Assembly (NCBI GenBank): GCA_022574595.1
Contig: JACZRS010000015.1
Location: 60,672 to 124,671 of the forward strand
Direction: 5' to 3'
Source: Planctomycetota bacterium
GTDB taxonomy: Bacteria; Planctomycetota; Phycisphaerae; Phycisphaerales; SM1A02
DNA length: 64,000 bases
Numbering within the stretch: position 1 is the first letter of the stretch; the number at the start of each line of letters is the position of its first letter. A program made the translations under genes and the position numbers. The notes under the pieces were generated by a model. That model ran no database searches, was not told the origin of the DNA, and saw only the letters and a list, made by a program, of their open reading frames with translations. This document shows positions 52,686-62,281 of this stretch, in pieces.

Positions 52686-53651
52686 CTACCAAAACCAAGG
52701 CCAGGTGAAGACTGCGAATGCAGCTAGGACTGTGAAGCCTACTAGAAGCAGCCTTGCAGAGAAGCGCCGGGGAAATTCATGCTTGAGGTTGTCAGTCGAT
52801 ATTAAACGGGCCCATAAAATAGTAGGACAAAAGATTGCAGCAACGATGTGCAGGATGGAGTATGGCTCGCTTATCTGCCTCAAAGCTATCACTGATGACA
52901 GACTAGTTATGATAATTAATAGAAATCCCAGCAAGGAAATAGCAATAAGCCATAGCACATGAGCTACGAAGATTACAATTGTTTGCTGGGCAGCACAACG
53001 AAACACTGAGGCGCAGCGATCTCTTGCAATGAGAGGCAACCACAAAAATCTGCTCAAAAGCCAAACCACTATGGAATATGCAAGCAAAAATCTGATGAAT
53101 GATTGTGTCGTGGAAGGTCTAATAAAATTACGATTAAATGTAAGTTGGGTTGATCTCTTCTTGCCTATCTTTATTGTAGAGTTAATAGACCCATTTGAAT
53201 TTATTGTCTGGGCAAAACCTTTCGGATAACTAATTTCAGAGTTATTGCCTTCAGTTGACAGGAAGTAAAAATCTGTTCTGTTGCTGACTTCTTGGATTAC
53301 AGATTGTTGTGGATCGTTAGTATCGTATAAGAACGTAGCTGTTTGCGTTTTGATTTGGACACATTGGCCCAAATAGTCATACGTTAACAAGATCAATATC
53401 CCAATGCAGATTGTCAACCAGGGCTTGAATCGCGATGGACGCTTATTTTCAAACACAACCCACCAACCCTTGGGTAAGCGGCGCAGTGTCATGACACGCC
53501 ATAGCAGTGCCAAAGGTTTATTCACTAACGCAGTACAAATTTCCCGTTGTTTATCAAAGCTATCCGCCTCGCCACATTCAGGGCAGACCGCATCTTTGGG
53601 CAGGCCTTGCCGGCTATAACCACATTCAAGGCAGTAACGCATAATCGCCAT
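52686..53651 (-). CDS. Membrane protein with N-terminal zinc ribbon
   Basis: 321 residues. The N-terminus carries a CxxC...CxxC zinc ribbon (YCLECGYSRQGLPKDAVCPECGE), followed by several membrane segments (one at about 85-103, others from 190 to the C-terminus). Short Cys-rich ribbons joined to a few membrane segments are frequent among planctomycete proteins of unknown role. Convergent with the PEP-CTERM gene, 24 bases apart. Confidence 0.75.
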   Translation of the reverse strand: MAIMRYCLECGYSRQGLPKDAVCPECGEADSFDKQREICTALVNKPLALLWRVMTLRRLPKGWWVVFENKRPSRFKPWLTICIGILILLTYDYLGQCVQIKTQTATFLYDTNDPQQSVIQEVSNRTDFYFLSTEGNNSEISYPKGFAQTINSNGSINSTIKIGKKRSTQLTFNRNFIRPSTTQSFIRFLLAYSIVVWLLSRFLWLPLIARDRCASVFRCAAQQTIVIFVAHVLWLIAISLLGFLLIIITSLSSVIALRQISEPYSILHIVAAIFCPTILWARLISTDNLKHEFPRRFSARLLLVGFTVLAAFAVFTWPWFW

Positions 53652-53829
53652 AAGTCCAGTCTAGCACGAGCAGCCAGATGTAGACGTTCATGAGCGATTG
53701 ATCAGGGTTCTTCGACAAGCCAGCTGATGCCGAACTGCTGATTCGGGTCTTTAGTATTGCCAAGCCCGTGCCCAAGCCTTATCCTCTTGGTTTCTTATTG
53801 GTTTTATCCTACAGATTAAGGAGGTAGAT

Positions 53830-54486
53830 GTGATGCTTCAGAATCTATTGATAAAAGGGACGTTGACTTGCACAGCCATGGTGATGATGCTAGCAACTGT
53901 TGGCTGCCAAACTACGTGGAACCATGATGGGCTGAGTAATGATACGTTTAGCGATCCGCACCTCACAGTTACAGATGTGCAATTGATCCTTACCCATGCT
54001 GAAGCGGCGGCGAACACTGAGCCTTCCCTGCTACGTGTCGATGCCTTGGGTGTGCAGCGAACTTGTAAAATGCACATCATCGTGATGAATCGCTTGGGTT
54101 ATGTAATTGGTCGGCGGTCTATGGATGATGCGTGGGAGGGAAGTGTGTCAATCGCCAAAGCCAAAGCCTTCACCGCCATGGCATTTAGCAGTAACGAGAA
54201 TGCGCTGACTACGCGCAGTATCGGCACGCTTACACAGCCGGGTGGTGCGCTATGGAATATTGGTAACTCTAATATCGAGCACGGGATCATCGAGTTTCCC
54301 GGCGGCATACCGCTGTATAAAGATGGCAAACTAGTTGGCGCGATCGGTGTCAGCGGCGACGGCGTAGATCAGGATGAAAACGTCGCAAAGGCAGGCGCGC
54401 TTGGCTACGAGCCGCTTAGCGTTATCCGCATTGATTACGTAACCAATCGCGGCATCCCCTATACCAGCCAAAGCAGCGGTAAGTGA
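53830..54486 (+). CDS. Lipoprotein with GlcG/HbpS-like domain
   Basis: 218 residues, GTG at 53830 followed by an in-frame ATG; AGGAGG precedes both. The N-terminal signal has a lipobox (ATVGC, Cys at about 26), so the protein is lipid-anchored. The rest is a GlcG/HbpS-like domain: 'VTDVQLILTHAEAAANTE', 'GRRSMDDAWEGSVSIAKAKAFTAMAF', 'GGIPLYKDGKLVGAIGVSGDGVDQDENVAKAG'. HbpS relatives bind haem, and GlcG occurs in glycolate operons. The GVSGDGVDQDE motif is the strongest link to the family. Confidence 0.82.
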   Translation: MMLQNLLIKGTLTCTAMVMMLATVGCQTTWNHDGLSNDTFSDPHLTVTDVQLILTHAEAAANTEPSLLRVDALGVQRTCKMHIIVMNRLGYVIGRRSMDDAWEGSVSIAKAKAFTAMAFSSNENALTTRSIGTLTQPGGALWNIGNSNIEHGIIEFPGGIPLYKDGKLVGAIGVSGDGVDQDENVAKAGALGYEPLSVIRIDYVTNRGIPYTSQSSGK

Positions 54487-54617
54487 GCGAGAGTATATGA
54501 GTTGCAAACGAAGACAATTCATCGCAACATTTTCCATGAGGTCTATATTGATTTACTGGCTCGATTAATACACCTGTGATTAGCAAGTTTGTGTACAGCC
54601 GAGACCACTTATGCATA

Positions 54618-55919
54618 CTACCAGGAATCGGGCCAGGTTATTCCCGTCATGCGGGCAAGCTCTTCGTATATTGTACTACCCGCGATGCAGAAATTGGTGC
54701 TCTCAACTCTTGAAGATTTTAGCGTCACTATCCCAACTACCCGACGCTGCTCATCTACTAATGGGCCTCCGCTGTTCCCCCCGTGAATAAAGGTGTCGGT
54801 TTGTAACATCAAACCCTCTTCAGTTTTTCGAATAGCGCTAACGATGCCACTTGTAACAGTAATTGTCAGGCCATCCTTACCGAGCCACTCCATTAGGTCG
54901 GGCTGTTCCCCGCTATCTATCTTTGCTTTGATCGCTGCGTCTCTTTTTTTGGTGTCGCCCTCGTTAATCGACTCAGTGACATCTTCAGCTACTCCTGGAA
55001 AGCCGTATGCAAAGACTTTTTGGCCAGGCGATGGTGTACTTGCAAAAGCAAGTGCCTTTTCAAATTTGTGTTTAACTCTAATCCATGCAAGATCAACAGA
55101 AGTACTTTGTTGTGTGATTTCAGCTTTAATGATGAGAGGTTTTTCGACTGGTCCAAAGACTGTTTGGATATCCCATCCAACGACAATAGAATAATCGTGA
55201 AGATATTCTGGGCCTGTTTCGACGACATGGCGGTTGGTTAAGATTAGTCCATCTCGACTGGCTACGAAACCTGTGCCATGGCTTATTGGTATCCATACTG
55301 TATGCCCATCGTCTTGCAGTACCTCTATTCGTACAATGACTTTGCAAACTACCTGTTGCATTTGAGCGTAGTACTGCTCAAGGTCCGAAGCGCTCGAAAC
55401 TGCGTCTGGCTCTCCTGATACCGATTCTATGACACGCTCTGCAATCGTCCGTGATGGAGCTACGATTTCTGATTCAGTTGGCCAAACGAATATTATAATC
55501 ACGCCTGCCAGTAAAAATATTAAGATGACTGCTGTTCCGATCAATGGCATTCGCCGTCGCCTCTGCCGTCGTGGCAAGGATGCTGAATCTTGTGACAATT
55601 GTTTTGGTATCGATTCTTCAACGAATTCCCGAAATGACTTGTTTGAAGCTTCTGGTGCAGATAGCAGCAATCGCTTGGTTTCATCGGCAAGCGGTCGATC
55701 AATTTCCAGAAGTTGGGATAACGCTTCTTTGGCTTGTGAAATATGACCGGCGCGAGCCTGCGCAATTCCTTCCAACGCAAGATATCGCTCAATAGGTATC
55801 TCGTTGTGGCGATCTAGCGTGCGAAGTCGGGATATTGTAGTCTCGAATACCTCAATTGATTCAACTGAAGCCGCGTGCATAGCCAGCTTGAATGATCTAT
55901 CAATTATCTGACTTGCCAT
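54618..55919 (-). CDS. Membrane trypsin-like serine protease (S1C/HtrA type)
   Basis: 433 residues. Cytosolic helical N-terminal part (1-115, TPR-like alternation), one membrane segment (about 125-147), then a trypsin-fold domain with catalytic His 231 (TNRHVV), Asp 276 (SVDLAWI) and Ser 383 (GGNSGGPL). No PDZ domain follows, so it is not a full DegP. It is the last gene of a three-gene unit; its ATG overlaps the end of the upstream gene by 20 bases. Trypsin-like domains serve as effectors in some GTPase-linked conflict systems. Confidence 0.87.
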   Translation of the reverse strand: MASQIIDRSFKLAMHAASVESIEVFETTISRLRTLDRHNEIPIERYLALEGIAQARAGHISQAKEALSQLLEIDRPLADETKRLLLSAPEASNKSFREFVEESIPKQLSQDSASLPRRQRRRRMPLIGTAVILIFLLAGVIIIFVWPTESEIVAPSRTIAERVIESVSGEPDAVSSASDLEQYYAQMQQVVCKVIVRIEVLQDDGHTVWIPISHGTGFVASRDGLILTNRHVVETGPEYLHDYSIVVGWDIQTVFGPVEKPLIIKAEITQQSTSVDLAWIRVKHKFEKALAFASTPSPGQKVFAYGFPGVAEDVTESINEGDTKKRDAAIKAKIDSGEQPDLMEWLGKDGLTITVTSGIVSAIRKTEEGLMLQTDTFIHGGNSGGPLVDEQRRVVGIVTLKSSRVESTNFCIAGSTIYEELARMTGITWPDSW

Positions 55920-57936
55920 TTTCTGATCCTTTTGTCATATTGTATTTCTCGCCGAGACCCTCAATTAGTTTGGTAATAAATTTCTCATTCTTGAGCAATT
56001 TTCCAATCAGACCATTAGCTTTGGAACTCTCTATACCAATTTTATTTTTCCATGATATAACCTGAACACTCAATTTCCTATACTTCGATCTGTCCTTGAA
56101 TGAGATAAATTTTTCTATTACCGTTGCACCATCTTTTAAATTGCGAGCGTCTTGAAGGAGCAAATTGCAAACGTCCCTCCTTTGCTTAAGCCATTCAGGA
56201 TCGTGCTTGTTCTTTGAACTATCTTGGCTCGATACCTTTGCATTGCCTTTAAATGATTCAGACATGTAATCGAATAATTCATCCATAATTCTAGAAAGTT
56301 CATCCACTGGTTCTTCCAAGGAATCAAGTAGTTTTGACTTCTCTGTTGCATATTCATCAGGTACAGAATTGTTCAATTCCTGAGCTGTATCAATTAACTG
56401 TTTAAGTTCTTTGATTCTGTCTAACATCAATTCTATTTGAGTAACGTAAGGTTTCAGATAGACTTTGCCATACGTGTCATTAAATTCTAGCGGTTCTTCT
56501 TTTTTGTTGACCCTCAGTGAGTGATCATCGAACCACATATTGATCTTACGCTCACTCAAGTCTGTGAATATAGGATCCGGCTCTGGATCTATGGGGTTAG
56601 GCTCATCAACTCCGTTATCTTCTCTTTGTTGTTCTATTAATTCAGGATCCACTTGGCCTTGTGATTTGCCGTCTTGTTGCTGGTTCTCGTTATTATCAAA
56701 TTCGAAGTTATGTGTTTCAGTATCTTCTTGTTTACCAGCATTGCCTTCCTTGCCATTGCCAATTTCATCACCTGTTTGCCCATCAGTTTCGCTGTCATCC
56801 TTCGCTGGATCGTTATCAGTGTCAGTTTTATCTTCAGTTTTGGTGGTGGACTTAGTTGTATCTGTAGTTGAATCTTTCTGCTTTTTGTTGTCAGGAGACA
56901 CCGATTCCTGTGGCTTAATATGCTCTTTTCTTACTGTATCCATCGCAATCGCGTTCTCTATCTGCGCCGCTTGTGTCTCGCGTCCATCCTGATATTGGCG
57001 CAACAAATTTGCTCCTAATGCCAAGATGCTCACAACTATGGCAATGCCTGCAAACGATATAGCAGCCGCAGTTAAGACTCGACGCTTATGCGAGCTTTGT
57101 ATTGGTATTTGGAATTCGGCTTCTTTAGCAATAGTACGAGGCTTTTCTGGCAATGTACTGGATTCAGGGACTGGATTGAGTATTGAAGATAACGAAGGTA
57201 ATTCTTTTAAAGATCCGGCCTCGAGACTAGTGCGCAGAAATCTAATAATGTCGTTGCGAATGGATCCATTTGATTCGAAGCGATTTATTTTGCGTCGGCC
57301 TGATTGTTTCGCGAAAGTTGAGAGTGTGCAAACATCGACAGCTACATCTCCGCTCAGCAGGTTTACTCCCCAGCGAAATCGCAGACGATCATTGGCCTCC
57401 AAAACTTGTGGAAGTGCAAGAATAGTTTTAGCAATCTCGCTTTCGTGAGTGAACGCTGAAACGCTTCCTTTTATAAGTTGCGATGTTAGCCAAGCGTCGA
57501 GTACCCGCAGATCTTCATCCTGCACTGTGCGAGAAGGGCTGGTAATCTTAGATTGAATCTGGATCTGATCGCCTGATTCAAACAAGGTAAGCTCCCAGTT
57601 ACTGGGATCGCTAATTAGTGAATCTAAACCGCCTTTTATTAAGTTCTCATATTCTTCAGGAGCCATGAGTAGAGTGCAAAGGAGAAGTGTGGGTCTGCCA
57701 GCATCGTCTGGATTGCCATTAAAACATCGTGTAATTCCAATTCGTCCAGAATGGAGTTGTCGCCCATACGCACTGGGCTCTATTGCTAGCGAGTCAAGAA
57801 AAGCCGAACTCCCCGTCTGGCCAAATCCGAAAGTTGAAAGTTCATCCGATTCGGATTGTGCAACTCCAGCAGCTTTCGCCAAAGATTGGTAGCCTTGTTT
57901 AGATCCGAATAGATGTGTATCAGCGCGAATTGACAT
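55900..57936 (-). CDS. Large membrane protein resembling GTPase-associated proteins
   Basis: 678 residues from the ATG at 57936, whose first base is the last base of the GTPase stop (TAATG), so the two are coupled. Residues 1-230 form a globular domain ('SIRADTHLFGSKQGYQSLAKAAG', 'FGQTGSSAFLDSLAIEPSAYGRQLHSGRIGITRCF') that resembles, by eye, the N-terminal domain of GTPase-associated protein 1. One membrane segment lies at about 287-312. Then comes an acidic, Asp/Glu/Gln/Thr-rich linker (340-455) and a helical C-terminal domain (460-678). It probably bridges the GTPase and the protease. The family call is tentative. Confidence 0.7.
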   Translation of the reverse strand: MSIRADTHLFGSKQGYQSLAKAAGVAQSESDELSTFGFGQTGSSAFLDSLAIEPSAYGRQLHSGRIGITRCFNGNPDDAGRPTLLLCTLLMAPEEYENLIKGGLDSLISDPSNWELTLFESGDQIQIQSKITSPSRTVQDEDLRVLDAWLTSQLIKGSVSAFTHESEIAKTILALPQVLEANDRLRFRWGVNLLSGDVAVDVCTLSTFAKQSGRRKINRFESNGSIRNDIIRFLRTSLEAGSLKELPSLSSILNPVPESSTLPEKPRTIAKEAEFQIPIQSSHKRRVLTAAAISFAGIAIVVSILALGANLLRQYQDGRETQAAQIENAIAMDTVRKEHIKPQESVSPDNKKQKDSTTDTTKSTTKTEDKTDTDNDPAKDDSETDGQTGDEIGNGKEGNAGKQEDTETHNFEFDNNENQQQDGKSQGQVDPELIEQQREDNGVDEPNPIDPEPDPIFTDLSERKINMWFDDHSLRVNKKEEPLEFNDTYGKVYLKPYVTQIELMLDRIKELKQLIDTAQELNNSVPDEYATEKSKLLDSLEEPVDELSRIMDELFDYMSESFKGNAKVSSQDSSKNKHDPEWLKQRRDVCNLLLQDARNLKDGATVIEKFISFKDRSKYRKLSVQVISWKNKIGIESSKANGLIGKLLKNEKFITKLIEGLGEKYNMTKGSENGKSDN

Positions 57937-58976
57937 TACTCTGATCCGTTCAAGATCATCCAAGTGACCAAGGCTATACCAAACAAGCCAACAACCGCAA
58001 TACTCCAGAATACTGTCCAGAACATTACCGCTCTTTTTTGGTCATCGTGTTGTTTCTCATGGTATTTCTTAACACGAAGTCGACTTGCTACTTGTGCTTC
58101 ATGATCCATCTTTTCTATTTCGTGCGATGAAATTTTCTGCAAGCAATACTCGAGTGGTTCTATTACTCCTATCGGTGGTCTAGTCATATCTGGAACGCGG
58201 TCCCCATTAAGACCTGGTTTAGTGAAAACTGCAGCGGACGCGAAAATCTTAAATCGATCCATGGCCCGTAAAAGATTCATATAGTTTGCTATTGCATATT
58301 TTTTAAGACCGCCGCTGTCTCTTAGCAATTTCTTGTGCATGTCACATTTTGTATAGACTATGACAATGGGAACATCTTTGCTTTCTGGCCATTCGCGAAT
58401 TCGATTTATCACATGCGTCATTCCGTACTCATCATCAACAACTTCATCAGTTTTGCCTGAATGAATTACACCAGGATCGAGTAATATGATGACAGCTGCT
58501 GCTCTATCTACATGATCCAGTAGCTCACGAGCATCTTCTGTATTAGCATTATGTACAAAAGCTTGACGAAAAACTTCTCCGGGGTAGTCCAATGAAACAA
58601 GCAATCTTTTATTTCCATTATATGTAATTTCGATATCTGTGTATTGAGAGCCAAGTGTACTTGCAGGCCAACGGCCAGATTCCATTTCATCAATGACTTC
58701 CATGCAAGCAGAATGCGAATCACCAGACAAAGCTCTCATATGAAAATGGCCAGATGAACTCCAAAGAGTTTTATAGAGCCTAGCAAGGAAAACGGTTTTG
58801 CCAGCCCGCCGCCTACCTAAAATTACAATACGATCTCTTGGAGGTTTTGAGGTTCCAGATGTGAGTTCTCGAGCTATGTCGCTTGAAGCTCCTTTATCGC
58901 TCATGTCCCTAAGGGCATCATCCGGCTCATTAGTCAATCTAACCTTTTCTTGCTCTTCACCCATTGCTTGAGGCAT
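57936..58976 (-). CDS. Membrane-anchored P-loop GTPase
   Basis: 346 residues. G1 loop GRRRAGKT (54-61), G3 as DYPGE (130-134), G4 TKCD (209-212) and possibly G5 SAA (247-249). A single membrane segment (318-341) is at the very C-terminus, so the GTPase domain is cytosolic. The G4 (T/N)KxD motif shows guanine specificity. It is the first gene of the three-gene unit; AAGGA lies nine bases before the ATG. The Arg-rich G1 and the DYPGE (in place of DxxG with a small residue) recall the GTPases of GAP1-linked systems. Regulation of its neighbours by nucleotide state is an inference. Confidence 0.83.
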   Translation of the reverse strand: MPQAMGEEQEKVRLTNEPDDALRDMSDKGASSDIARELTSGTSKPPRDRIVILGRRRAGKTVFLARLYKTLWSSSGHFHMRALSGDSHSACMEVIDEMESGRWPASTLGSQYTDIEITYNGNKRLLVSLDYPGEVFRQAFVHNANTEDARELLDHVDRAAAVIILLDPGVIHSGKTDEVVDDEYGMTHVINRIREWPESKDVPIVIVYTKCDMHKKLLRDSGGLKKYAIANYMNLLRAMDRFKIFASAAVFTKPGLNGDRVPDMTRPPIGVIEPLEYCLQKISSHEIEKMDHEAQVASRLRVKKYHEKQHDDQKRAVMFWTVFWSIAVVGLFGIALVTWMILNGSE

Positions 58977-59058
58977 TTATGGATCCTTATCGTAGGTGAT
59001 TGCTACAATTACTGTTAAGATACCAGTGTGACATTATTTTATAAGAGTTGGAGGCTAA

Positions 59059-59880
59059 ATGCCAGTACAAGAGAATGAAAGTGGGCCATGGTCTGAGACT
59101 CAAGATGAGCCTGAGACACGAGAAAACCCCAAAATCGAGCCTTGGGTGCTGTTTGGTGCTGCTTTTATAGTAGCAGTAGGATCTATTCTCTTTGCCATAG
59201 GGATATGGGTTGTTAAATCCCACCAAACTGACTCGGCACTAGAGCGTGAAACGGTTACATCAGAACTGTTAAACACTACACAGCTTGAACTCGATCTGGT
59301 TTCAACGCGAACCAATGAATTACAACAACAATATACAGACCTTCAAAATGCAGAAGCAACGGAGCGGCAAGAACTTCGAACTGTTCGAGCTGAACTAGAG
59401 TCGATCAAACGTGAACGCGACCAATTTCAATCAACACTTGAAGATTCTCGTAGGAATGATACAAATCCATCTTCATTGCAAGCAGCCTCACTTTCCAATG
59501 CGATTGGCAGTCTTGACAATATTTTGGCTTCTGTCTACCTCTCTGATGACAATCGTAAGGCCGGCTTGACAAGAGGATCGTTGCTAGAGAATTTGAAGCA
59601 ACTGGGCCGGACAAAATGCGGTTTTGGTTTTACTGAGTCTGGTAATATGCGTCTCGTTCTTAGTGTTATTGCAGCTAATTCAAAACAAGGTACTACCGCC
59701 ATCAGTGTGTCTTTGAGTTTACAGCATGCATGGAAAGTACCAGGTCAGGATATGAAGCACCATGTATATGTTTGGCAAAGTCATACAGTCGGTTTGTCTA
59801 GTACTGAACGAGCATCTGCATTTGTAGAAGAACTCGTAGAAAGTCTGATAGATGACCTTGCTTCTGAACTGAGGAAGTAG
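59059..59880 (+). CDS. Membrane coiled-coil protein, divergent from the GTPase operon
   Basis: 273 residues. GGAGG precedes the ATG. A short acidic N-terminus is followed by one membrane segment (28-52), then a coiled coil (about 60-130, rich in Glu/Arg/Gln heptads) and a globular C-terminal domain (140-273) with 'LGRTKCGFGFTESGNMRLVLSVIAANSKQGTTAISVSLSLQHAWK'. No family recognised. The 82 bases between it and the GTPase gene form a shared divergent promoter, so it may be a sensor or partner of that operon. Confidence 0.7.
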   Translation: MPVQENESGPWSETQDEPETRENPKIEPWVLFGAAFIVAVGSILFAIGIWVVKSHQTDSALERETVTSELLNTTQLELDLVSTRTNELQQQYTDLQNAEATERQELRTVRAELESIKRERDQFQSTLEDSRRNDTNPSSLQAASLSNAIGSLDNILASVYLSDDNRKAGLTRGSLLENLKQLGRTKCGFGFTESGNMRLVLSVIAANSKQGTTAISVSLSLQHAWKVPGQDMKHHVYVWQSHTVGLSSTERASAFVEELVESLIDDLASELRK

Positions 59881-59970
59881 ATCTTTGACGGGACAGATTG
59901 ATTGAATATTAAAAAGGCATAGGGAGTGAATCACAAAGCAAATTTGGGTTTGTAAAGGGCGCTCGTCTTG

Positions 59971-60543
59971 TTAAGAAATCGAGTCACTGAACGTAAACAA
60001 CTCTGCATCTATAAGGTCTCGAAAGTTGCGGAGGCGTTGTAGTGATTTGTCTATGCGCTTTTTGCGTAGGCCGCCGCGGTAGAATAGTTTGATGGCTCCG
60101 CGCCCTGCACTCCAACTTACACTTGTTTTCTCAAGCAGGAAAGCTTGGAGTTCGGGGCTGAGTAATAGAGCTGCGAAGTCATCATCCTCGCTGTCAACGC
60201 GATATGCTGCGTTGAATCGTTCATCATCAAGCTTGAGGCCCGGTTGATAACCCAAGCGATATAACAAGCGGGCAAATATGTAGCGAGTACGAATGCGCAC
60301 CTTGGGCCAATTTGGTGCTGGCAGGACGTAGAAAGTCTCGTATACGGTCTTCATGGGCATCATGCCCAGCGCTGGATTGGGAATCATCGCTGAACGCTCG
60401 TATATCTCTACGGGTACGTCATCTAGAAGTCGGGTAAGCGTTAGGGTGTCAGCCATTGAAATGAGTATATGGAAGTAGGCTTTGGCGAACGTGTCTCTGA
60501 TAGGGGGATTAGAGACATGCAGTCGCGTTCTCATGCTACGCAA
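59971..60543 (-). CDS. Hypothetical protein
   Basis: Up to 190 residues; the open frame starts with TTG at 60543, and ATG codons at 60534 and 60456 are alternatives. The part from residue 60 contains 'KVRIRTRYIFARLLYRLGYQPGLKLDDERFNAAYRVDSEDDDFAALLLSPELQAFLLEK', a pattern with some likeness to DUF3137-type proteins ('F...Y.V.S.D...A..LL.P.L'). No membrane segment. Function unknown. Confidence 0.6.
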   Translation of the reverse strand: MRSMRTRLHVSNPPIRDTFAKAYFHILISMADTLTLTRLLDDVPVEIYERSAMIPNPALGMMPMKTVYETFYVLPAPNWPKVRIRTRYIFARLLYRLGYQPGLKLDDERFNAAYRVDSEDDDFAALLLSPELQAFLLEKTSVSWSAGRGAIKLFYRGGLRKKRIDKSLQRLRNFRDLIDAELFTFSDSIS

Positions 60544-60776
60544 AGGTGAAGCCGATCGCTGATCTGGGATCTGTTTTTTATCAAGTATGGTATATAGGAT
60601 TTCATATGGCGATTAAAACGCCCGACTTGCGGCCAGGAGTAGGTTAGCTCAGGCAAAGAAAATGAATGTTGAACCGACGTCTAAGCCGTATATAGTAGTA
60701 GCGTGGTGCCCGATAGTGGCCAAGTAAGGATTCTTGGAACTGCCAGGAGCACTGATACCGGGTAGGATGGCTCTGC

Positions 60777-62252
60777 ATGATAAACATAAAATTGCCAACA
60801 ATCATACAAGGCGGCATGGGAGCAGGCGTTTCTAGCTGGTCGCTCGCCAACGCTGTTTCCAAAGCCGGCCAGCTTGGTGTGGTGTCCGGCACGGCTATGG
60901 ATGTGATTCTGGTCAGACGCCTTCAGGTAGGCGATCCCGGCGGACATATGCGCAGGTCACTAAAACGCTTCCCGATACCCGATGTTGCGCAGCGAATTAT
61001 TGATAAATATTTTGTAGAAGGTGGCAAAGCTGCGGACAAGCCGTTCAAGGGCAAGCCAATCCCCAACGAAAAGCCATCGCGTAACCTGGAGGAGTTGCTG
61101 GTTGCATCCAACTTTGTGGAGGTAGATCTCGCCAAGGAAGGCCACAACAATCCGGTGGGGATTAATTATCTTGAGAAGATCCAGGTTCCGAATCTGCCAT
61201 CCTTTTATGGCGCCATGCTTGCAGGCGTAACCTATGTCCTGATGGGAGCGGGCATACCCAGGGCTATCCCTGGCATACTTGATCGCCTGGCCCAGCGTCA
61301 GTCGGTTGAGCTGCGCCTTGATGTCAAGGGTGCAGATAGTGGTGAAGTGTTTATGACACACTTCGATCCCAACGCGTTCTTCGAAGGCGCAGCACCGGAT
61401 GTTGATCGCCCCGACTTCTTGGCAATTGTTGCTTCTGCGACTCTTGCGAACATGCTCTCGCGCAAAGCCAGCGGCAAAGTAAACGGGTTCGTGATAGAAG
61501 GTCCGACAGCGGGTGGACACAACGCACCGCCGCGCGGACGATTGCAGTTAAGCAACGAGGGTGAACCGATTTACGGTGATCGTGACATTACCGACCTCGA
61601 AGCTATCAGCGCGCTGGGGCTTCCGTTTTGGCTCGCCGGTTCTTATGCCGAGCCGGAACGTGTAGTTGAGGCGTTAAGCCAAGGAGCAGCTGGAGTTCAG
61701 ATAGGAACCGCTTTCGCCTATTGCGAGGAATCGGGGCTCAGTCACGATATAAAGTCGCGTACTTTAGCTATGAGCCGTAAAGGCGAGGCCAGAGTCTTCA
61801 CCGATCCAATCGCATCACCGACGGGTTTTCCGTTCAAGGTTCTGCAAATGGAGGATACCAACTCTAACGCTGAGAACTATGAGAATAGAGTGCGTATCTG
61901 CGACCTCAGCTATTTGCGACATGCATACAAGAAGTCGGATGGCAAACTCGGTTGGCGCTGTCCGTCCGAGCCGGTTGAAGATTATTTGCGCAAAGGTGGC
62001 AAGCTTGAAGATACGGTAGGTCGCAAGTGTGTCTGCAATGGTTTGTTGGCTAACCTCGACCTCGGCCAAATCAAGAAAAGCGGTGAACTGGAGAGAGCAC
62101 TTATCACATCCGGCGATGATGTTGCAAACGTCGCAAGGTTCCTCAAGCCCGGAGCGGACTCGTACAAAGCAGTCGATGTCCTTGAGTACCTATTGCGCGA
62201 TGTGAATGGGACGACGCTCCGCAGTGAAGCAGATACTATCGCCGTTACATAG
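60777..62252 (+). CDS. Nitronate monooxygenase-like flavin oxidoreductase
   Basis: 491 residues. TIM-barrel FMN enzyme of the 2-nitropropane dioxygenase/nitronate monooxygenase family: 'KLPTIIQGGMGAGVSSWSLANAVSKAGQLGVVSGTA', 'VIEGPTAGGHNAPPRG' with the conserved His, and 'GLPFWLAGSYAEPERVVEALSQGAAGVQIGTAFAYCEESG' for flavin phosphate binding. It is longer than the typical 320-360 residues; an inserted region near 60-110 and a C-terminal domain of about 100 residues place it near the PfaD-like/long NMO members. Some relatives work on lipid or polyketide chains. Confidence 0.88.
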   Translation: MINIKLPTIIQGGMGAGVSSWSLANAVSKAGQLGVVSGTAMDVILVRRLQVGDPGGHMRRSLKRFPIPDVAQRIIDKYFVEGGKAADKPFKGKPIPNEKPSRNLEELLVASNFVEVDLAKEGHNNPVGINYLEKIQVPNLPSFYGAMLAGVTYVLMGAGIPRAIPGILDRLAQRQSVELRLDVKGADSGEVFMTHFDPNAFFEGAAPDVDRPDFLAIVASATLANMLSRKASGKVNGFVIEGPTAGGHNAPPRGRLQLSNEGEPIYGDRDITDLEAISALGLPFWLAGSYAEPERVVEALSQGAAGVQIGTAFAYCEESGLSHDIKSRTLAMSRKGEARVFTDPIASPTGFPFKVLQMEDTNSNAENYENRVRICDLSYLRHAYKKSDGKLGWRCPSEPVEDYLRKGGKLEDTVGRKCVCNGLLANLDLGQIKKSGELERALITSGDDVANVARFLKPGADSYKAVDVLEYLLRDVNGTTLRSEADTIAVT

Positions 62253-62281
62253 TCTGTGGTGGCAGCACAAATCGTATTTTG

